DNA of 64,000 bases from Alphaproteobacteria bacterium (GTDB lineage Bacteria; Pseudomonadota; Alphaproteobacteria; Micropepsales; Micropepsaceae): positions 62,001 through 126,000 of the forward strand of contig JAGWMG010000007.1 in assembly GCA_028871795.1 (NCBI GenBank). Direction: 5' to 3'. Under the pieces are notes generated by a model, which was not told the origin of the DNA, did no database searches, and was given only the letters and a program-made list of their open reading frames with translations. Numbering within the stretch: the stretch's first letter is position 1; every line of letters starts with the position of its first letter. The translations under genes and the position numbers were made by a program. Below are positions 60,046-64,000 of the stretch, one piece after another.

Positions 60046-60215
60046 CGGCAAGGTTATCTGTTCCCAGGCGTAAGGTTAGGGAACGCGGTGCGACACCGCG
60101 GCTGCCCTCGCAACTGTGACCGGCGAGAACGCATCCAACCGCCACTGGGACGAATGTCTTGGGAAGGCGGATGCCGACGGAGACCCGGAAGTCAGGAGAC
60201 CTGCTTTGCGCCGTC
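60046..60215 (+). promoter_or_regulatory. Cobalamin (B12) riboswitch upstream of btuB
   Basis: The conserved core is visible: a GGTGCGACACCGCGGCTGCC... segment, CTCGCAACTGTGACC, a CCACTGGG...TTGGGAAGG arm, and the B12 box GGAAGTCAGGAGACCTGC at about 60187. The outer stem pairs CGGCAAGG-like with TTGCGCCG. It ends about 165 nt before the btuB ATG, leaving room for an expression platform. B12 binding should switch off btuB. Confidence 0.92.
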
Positions 60216-60379
60216 GTCCTGTTTCCGGTCGGGGTGTGCCGGGGACTGCGGGGGAAACCGTCGCGGCGACAAGTGTGGAGTCGTCGCCGCGGGGAACCCG
60301 AGTGTTCGCAAGATTTTCTTCTGCAAAACGCAAATGGCGCTTCCGCGTGCCGGCTCTTGGCTCAAACCGGGAGAACCTC

Positions 60380-62287
60380 ATGCGTAATTCTGCTTTGCTT
60401 TCATCCGTTGCTCTGCTCGCAATCGTCGCGCCCGCCGCAGCGGCGCCCGAAACCGTGGTCGTCACCGCCACGCGCAGTCCCCAACCCTTGGAGGTCACGG
60501 GCGCGTCCATGTCGGTGATCACCGCCGCCGACATCGACACGCAACAGATCGACGTCGTCAGCGACGCTCTCGCGCAAACGCCGGGATTGACGGTCGTGCG
60601 CAACGGCGGCGTCGGCCAGCCGACCAACATCCTGATGCGCGGAGCCGAAGGCGGGCAGACCTTGGTGCTGGTGGACGGCGTGCGGATCAACGATCCCAGC
60701 TCGACCACCGGATATGCGATCCTCGGCGACGTGCTGGCGAACGGCATCGACCGCATCGAAGTGCTGCGCGGGCCGCAATCGACGCTCTACGGCAGCGACG
60801 CGATCGGCGGCGTCGTGAACATTCTCACCAAGCGCGGCGGCGACGGGCCGCTTGCTCTGCAGGCGCGGGCGGAAGGCGGTTCGTTCGACACCTATCGCTT
60901 CAATGTTGCGGCAAACGGCACCAGCGGGGAGATCGAATACGGCGCGGCCGCGAATTACTACGGCACCAACGGCATCTCGGCGGCGGATGCAAGGAATGGC
61001 AACCGCGAGGCCGACGGCTATCACCATTTCGGCGCCACGGGAAACCTGCGCTGGCGTGTCGCCGATACGGTCAGTCTCGATGCCCGCCTCTATTACACGA
61101 AAGCGCGCGACAGCTTCGACGGCTACCCGCCGCCCACTTATACCTTCCAGGACACTCACGAATACGGAAAAGACACGCTGTTGGCCGTCTACGGCGGCGT
61201 CAACCTCTCGCTGCTCGACGGACGCTTCTCCAGCCGTTTCGCGGCGCTGCGAACCGCCAGCGACCGCAAGACTTTCGACCCGACCTTGACGCCGGAGGAG
61301 GACTTTTCCGCCAAGGGCGGGGCAACGCGCTTCGAATACCAAGGCGTATTCGAGGCCGACGCCGCCAATGAAATCGTGTTCGGCGCGGAAACCGAGACCC
61401 GGACTCTTTCCACGCACAGCATCTACGATCCCACTTCGCTCCCCACCACCGGCAGCGACCGCATCAACGGTTTCTATGCGCAATGGCAGAGCAATCCTTT
61501 TGCGGGGTTCACGCTGACGGGAGGCGTCCGCCATGACGACGACCAGGCCTTCGGCGGGCACAACTCGGTGAAGTTGTCGGGCGCCTGGCAGGTTCTGGCG
61601 GCGACGACGCTTCGCGCCAACTACGGCGACGGCTTCAAGGCGCCCAGCCTCTACGAACAGTTCTCGCAATATTCCAATCCGATCGAGGCGCTGAAGCCGG
61701 AGACCGCGAAGGGCTGGGAGGCCGGTATCGATCAAGGCTTCTGGGATGGCCGGCTGCGCGCGTCGCTCACCTATTTCGAACGGCGGACCAAGAACCAGAT
61801 CGATTTCTTCTCATGCTTCGGTGTCACGTCGACCGCGTGCGCGCTGCGCGCCGTGCAGGGCGGTTATTATTACAACGTCGGCCGTTCGCGCGCGACCGGC
61901 GCGGAGGCCGCGGTGACAGCCCGGTTGAGCGACACGCTCGACGTATCGGTGAATTACACGACGCTGTCGGACGTCGACCTGGCGACCGGACTGCAATTGG
62001 CGCGCCGGCCGCACGCCTCGGCGAACGCCGTCGCAACCTGGCGGCCGACCGCGGAGCTGACGCTCGGCATCGGCGCGGATTACATCGGCAAGCGTTTCGA
62101 CGACGCTTATCATTTCACGGCGCTTTCGCCGGCGGCGCACGTCAAGCTGTTTGCGTCGTTCAAACTGAACGACCATATCGAATTGTTCGGCCGCGCGGAG
62201 AATCTGTTCGGCAATCGCGCGGAGCCGGTGGCCGGCTACGGCGCGCCCGGGCGGGCATTCTATGCGGGCGTAAGCGCCAGTCTGTGA
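60380..62287 (+). CDS. btuB: TonB-dependent vitamin B12 receptor BtuB
   Basis: 635 residues with GGGAG upstream and a signal peptide ending AAAAPE near residue 22. A TonB box ETVVVTATR is followed by the plug (LAQTPGLTVVRNGGVGQPTNILMRGAEGGQTLVLVDGVRIND...) and a 22-strand barrel ending GRAFYAGVSASL. Size matches E. coli BtuB (about 600). The B12 riboswitch upstream makes cobalamin import very likely. Convergent with cheR, sharing a terminator. No btuFCD genes are in the window. Confidence 0.93.
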   Translation: MRNSALLSSVALLAIVAPAAAAPETVVVTATRSPQPLEVTGASMSVITAADIDTQQIDVVSDALAQTPGLTVVRNGGVGQPTNILMRGAEGGQTLVLVDGVRINDPSSTTGYAILGDVLANGIDRIEVLRGPQSTLYGSDAIGGVVNILTKRGGDGPLALQARAEGGSFDTYRFNVAANGTSGEIEYGAAANYYGTNGISAADARNGNREADGYHHFGATGNLRWRVADTVSLDARLYYTKARDSFDGYPPPTYTFQDTHEYGKDTLLAVYGGVNLSLLDGRFSSRFAALRTASDRKTFDPTLTPEEDFSAKGGATRFEYQGVFEADAANEIVFGAETETRTLSTHSIYDPTSLPTTGSDRINGFYAQWQSNPFAGFTLTGGVRHDDDQAFGGHNSVKLSGAWQVLAATTLRANYGDGFKAPSLYEQFSQYSNPIEALKPETAKGWEAGIDQGFWDGRLRASLTYFERRTKNQIDFFSCFGVTSTACALRAVQGGYYYNVGRSRATGAEAAVTARLSDTLDVSVNYTTLSDVDLATGLQLARRPHASANAVATWRPTAELTLGIGADYIGKRFDDAYHFTALSPAAHVKLFASFKLNDHIELFGRAENLFGNRAEPVAGYGAPGRAFYAGVSASL

Positions 62288-62291
62288 CGGA

Positions 62292-62318
62292 GAAAGGCGG
62301 CGGCCGCCGCCGCCTTTC
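62292..62318. terminator. Shared hairpin between btuB and cheR
   Basis: Perfect 12-bp arms GAAAGGCGGCGG and CCGCCGCCTTTC with a 3-base loop sit right after btuB and overlap the end of cheR. A natural bidirectional terminator for the convergent genes, although the T-tract is short. Confidence 0.6.
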
Positions 62319-63159
62319 ATCCCACCGCGTGACGCATCTGGGGCGACATGGGTTTCGCCCGGTAATAGAGGCCTGGCGCGTGCTCGGTCTGCGCGAAGGC
62401 AATGGTCAGCCCCAAGATCGATTCCGCCGGACCGACCAGCAGCGCGCCGTCGGGCGCGATGATGTCGGCGACTCTGTCGATCACGGAGATACGCGTCTTC
62501 TGGTCGAAATACATCAGCACGTTGCGGCAGAAGACAACGTCCATCTCCGCCAGCCAGCCGAAGGAATCCAGCAGATTGAAGGTGCGGAACGTCACCATGC
62601 GGCGCAGACTTTCCGAGATGCGCCAGTTGCTGCCCTCCTGCGTGAAATTGCGTACCAGCCTGCGGATCGGCAGCCCGCGCTGCACTTCGAACTGCGAGTA
62701 AACGCCTTCCTCGGCGCGCGCGATCATCTGGGAGTTGAGGTCGGTGGCGAGAAGGTCGATCGTCCAGCCCTGGGCGAGAAGCTTGCCGTCGTCCAGCATC
62801 ATGGCGATCGAATACGGTTCCTGGCCCGCCGCGCAGGCGGCGCACCAGATGCGCAGACGCTTGCTCGCGGCGCGGTTGATCAGGAGTTCCGGCAGGACGA
62901 TGTCGCGGAATTCCTCGAATGTCCTGCGGTCGCGGAAAAAAGCCGAATCGTTGGTGGTCATCGCTTCGGTCACGGCCGCGGCCAGCGCTTCGTGGCCGTG
63001 GCGCAGCTCGCGCATCAGCGCGGCGCTGTCCTTGAAGCCGAAGCGGCGCATGACGGGCGCCAGCCGGCTTTCGACCAGATGCGTCTTCTGTTGCGTCAGC
63101 AGAAGCCCCGAACGCCGGCGCAACAGCTCTGTAAAGAAGGCGAAGTCGTTCTGGTCCAT
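62317..63159 (-). CDS. cheR: Chemotaxis-type protein-glutamate methyltransferase CheR
   Basis: 280 residues from the ATG at 63159. The N-terminal domain carries LLRRRSGLLLTQQKTHLVESRL and TTNDSAFFRD; the SAM-binding domain carries RIWCAACAAGQEPYSIAMML (motif I), LLATDLNSQMIARAEEGVYSQFEVQRGL and VFCRNVLMYF. It methylates receptor glutamates in chemotaxis systems. Here it is next to a single-domain CheY and a ChpT, without cheA, cheW or receptors, which points to a cell-cycle or surface-attachment role more than classical taxis. Confidence 0.92.
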   Translation of the reverse strand: MDQNDFAFFTELLRRRSGLLLTQQKTHLVESRLAPVMRRFGFKDSAALMRELRHGHEALAAAVTEAMTTNDSAFFRDRRTFEEFRDIVLPELLINRAASKRLRIWCAACAAGQEPYSIAMMLDDGKLLAQGWTIDLLATDLNSQMIARAEEGVYSQFEVQRGLPIRRLVRNFTQEGSNWRISESLRRMVTFRTFNLLDSFGWLAEMDVVFCRNVLMYFDQKTRISVIDRVADIIAPDGALLVGPAESILGLTIAFAQTEHAPGLYYRAKPMSPQMRHAVG

Positions 63160-63173
63160 CGTCGGCTGCGTCT

Positions 63174-63539
63174 TCACACCAGACCCACTTCGGCGAACTT
63201 CGCCTCGATAATGCTGCGGTCGAAGGGCTTCATAATGTATTCGTCGGCGCCGGCGCCGAGCGCTTCGGTAATGTGAGCCACATCGTTCTCGGTGGTGCAG
63301 AAGACCACCATGGGACGACTGCCGTCCCGCCCGGCGCGCAGGGCGCGCAGGAACTCGATGCCGTCCATGTTCGGCATGTGCCAGTCGAGCAGGATCACGT
63401 CCGGCATCCTGAGGCGGCAGGCTTGCAGCGCCGCGGCGCCGTCCGCCGCTTCTTCGGTTTCGAATGCGAGGTCCGCAAGGATGCGGCACGCGACTTTGCG
63501 GATGACGCGGCTGTCGTCGACGACAAGGCAATGCTTCAT
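63174..63539 (-). CDS. Single-domain response regulator (CheY/Cle-like)
   Basis: 121 residues from the ATG at 63539; a longer frame adds nine unlikely residues. Acidic pocket VVDDSR, phospho-acceptor Asp52 in ILLDWHMPNMDG, switch Thr in VFCTTENDV, and Lys in YIMKPFDRS. No output domain. Sits between chpT and cheR, 14 bp from cheR. Likely receives phosphate from a kinase or from ChpT-related flow; a DivK-, CpdR- or Cle-like role is possible but not decidable from the sequence. Confidence 0.9.
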   Translation of the reverse strand: MKHCLVVDDSRVIRKVACRILADLAFETEEAADGAAALQACRLRMPDVILLDWHMPNMDGIEFLRALRAGRDGSRPMVVFCTTENDVAHITEALGAGADEYIMKPFDRSIIEAKFAEVGLV

Positions 63540-63632
63540 GGCGAACCCCAACCGGTACGGGGCCAAAACGAATATGCGGGCGAAAGCCTACGCAGGGAAA
63601 GTAAATGCCGGATTTACGCCGCTGCGGCGCGG

Positions 63633-64000
63633 TTAACCGGCGACCAATTCGACGCAGCCCTCGTGCGCCGTCATGGTCAATCCGGCGTTCAGCTTTTTCG
63701 CAAGCCGGTAGGTGAGATAGGGCTGCACGCCCCGGGCATCGTAGCCCTCCTCGGCGGTCTCGCCGCGCAGCGCCCGTTCGATGCCGCCGACAATGCGCGC
63801 GCCCTGGCCGGCGGCGACGATCTTGAACCCGTAAACGCCCGCATCGCTGCCGGTCTCGATCCGCAGCGTGCCGCCGCGCGGCAGACAATCGGCCGCGATC
63901 AGCGCGACGTTCATCACCAGTTTCGCCCAATCCTTGGGCCAGTTCGTACTGGGCGCCTCCCAGTGCATCGCCACCTTGCCGCCGCTCAAAAGCCCGCCGA
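63633..64000 (-). CDS. chpT: Histidine phosphotransferase ChpT, C-terminal part (runs off the window)
   Basis: The C-terminal ~122 residues of the frame are present; the start lies beyond the right edge. GGKVAMHWEAPSTNWPKDWAKLVMNVALIAADCLPRGGTLRIE and RALRGETAEEGYDARGVQPYLTYRLAKKLNAGL match the degenerate kinase-like second domain of ChpT (PF10090). The histidine-bearing N-terminal helices are not in view. In Caulobacter ChpT passes phosphate from CckA to CtrA and CpdR. Its presence with gcrA indicates a CtrA-type cell-cycle circuit. The chpT-cheY-cheR order recurs in this class. Confidence 0.85.
   Translation of the reverse strand, partial: GGLLSGGKVAMHWEAPSTNWPKDWAKLVMNVALIAADCLPRGGTLRIETGSDAGVYGFKIVAAGQGARIVGGIERALRGETAEEGYDARGVQPYLTYRLAKKLNAGLTMTAHEGCVELVAG

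Noticed and set aside
1-64000. CRISPR arrays, rRNA genes, insertion sequences
   Set aside because: No regularly spaced repeats, no rRNA-like sequence and no transposase were seen on either strand.

Overview
The window is high-GC DNA from an alphaproteobacterium. GcrA (cell-cycle regulator), a ChpT-type phosphotransferase with CheY and CheR partners, a GcrA-type methylation motif in front of gcrA, and a Caulobacter-style TonB receptor all point to that class. The exact genus cannot be fixed; a Rhizomicrobium/Micropepsaceae- or Caulobacterales-like soil organism would fit.

Layout. (1) 1-4.9 kb is accessory DNA: a toxin-first PIN/antitoxin pair, a small HTH gene and a tyrosine integrase that ends beside a 46-bp copy of the 3' end of a tRNA gene (probably tRNA-Val-CAC). 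An identical 46-bp copy lies 2.58 kb further on. Between the copies are an AraC regulator and two membrane proteins, so two elements appear to have been stacked at one tRNA site. (2) 4.9-32 kb is a glucurono-arabinoxylan utilisation locus: MFS-ManD-GH3; GH51-esterase-MFS-GH43; divergent GH115-GH10-GH67; UxuB; a large TonB receptor; a LacI regulator; and a second GH3. Four copies of an operator (perfect form AATGGTAGCGCTACCATT) sit in front of three of these transcription units. (3) 32-38.9 kb holds housekeeping and unassigned genes (lipoprotein hydrolase, uracil-DNA glycosylase, PAS protein, nucleoside transporter, acyltransferase, SDR) and two very small membrane-protein genes. (4) 38.9-43.8 kb is the conserved SpoVR-DUF444-PrkA stress module, with a structured palindromic element inside it. 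(5) 44.3-52.2 kb carries a VWA/peptidoglycan-binding fusion, GNAT, SixA, TerB, MetZ, ApaG, FolE, ArgF and ArgD. (6) 52.5-60 kb carries gcrA, phoR-phoU-phoB with a Pho box at the end of phoR, ogt plus an Ada-AlkA fusion, and an acyl-CoA synthetase. (7) 60-64 kb has a cobalamin riboswitch and btuB, then cheR, cheY and a truncated chpT running off the right edge.

How the genes work together. Extracellular or periplasmic GH10 would cut the xylan backbone. GH115 and GH67 would remove (methyl)glucuronic acid from internal and terminal positions. GH51 and GH43 would remove arabinose and xylose, the SASA-type esterase would remove acetyl groups, and GH3 would finish xylo-oligosaccharides. The TonB receptor would import oligosaccharides through the outer membrane and the MFS proteins would carry monomers or uronates across the inner membrane. 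UxuB and ManD give the fructuronate to mannonate to 2-keto-3-deoxygluconate steps. Glucuronate isomerase, KDG kinase and KDPG aldolase are not in the window. The linked LacI protein is the obvious candidate regulator. Many long open frames lie antisense to real genes and reflect the high GC content; they are left out.
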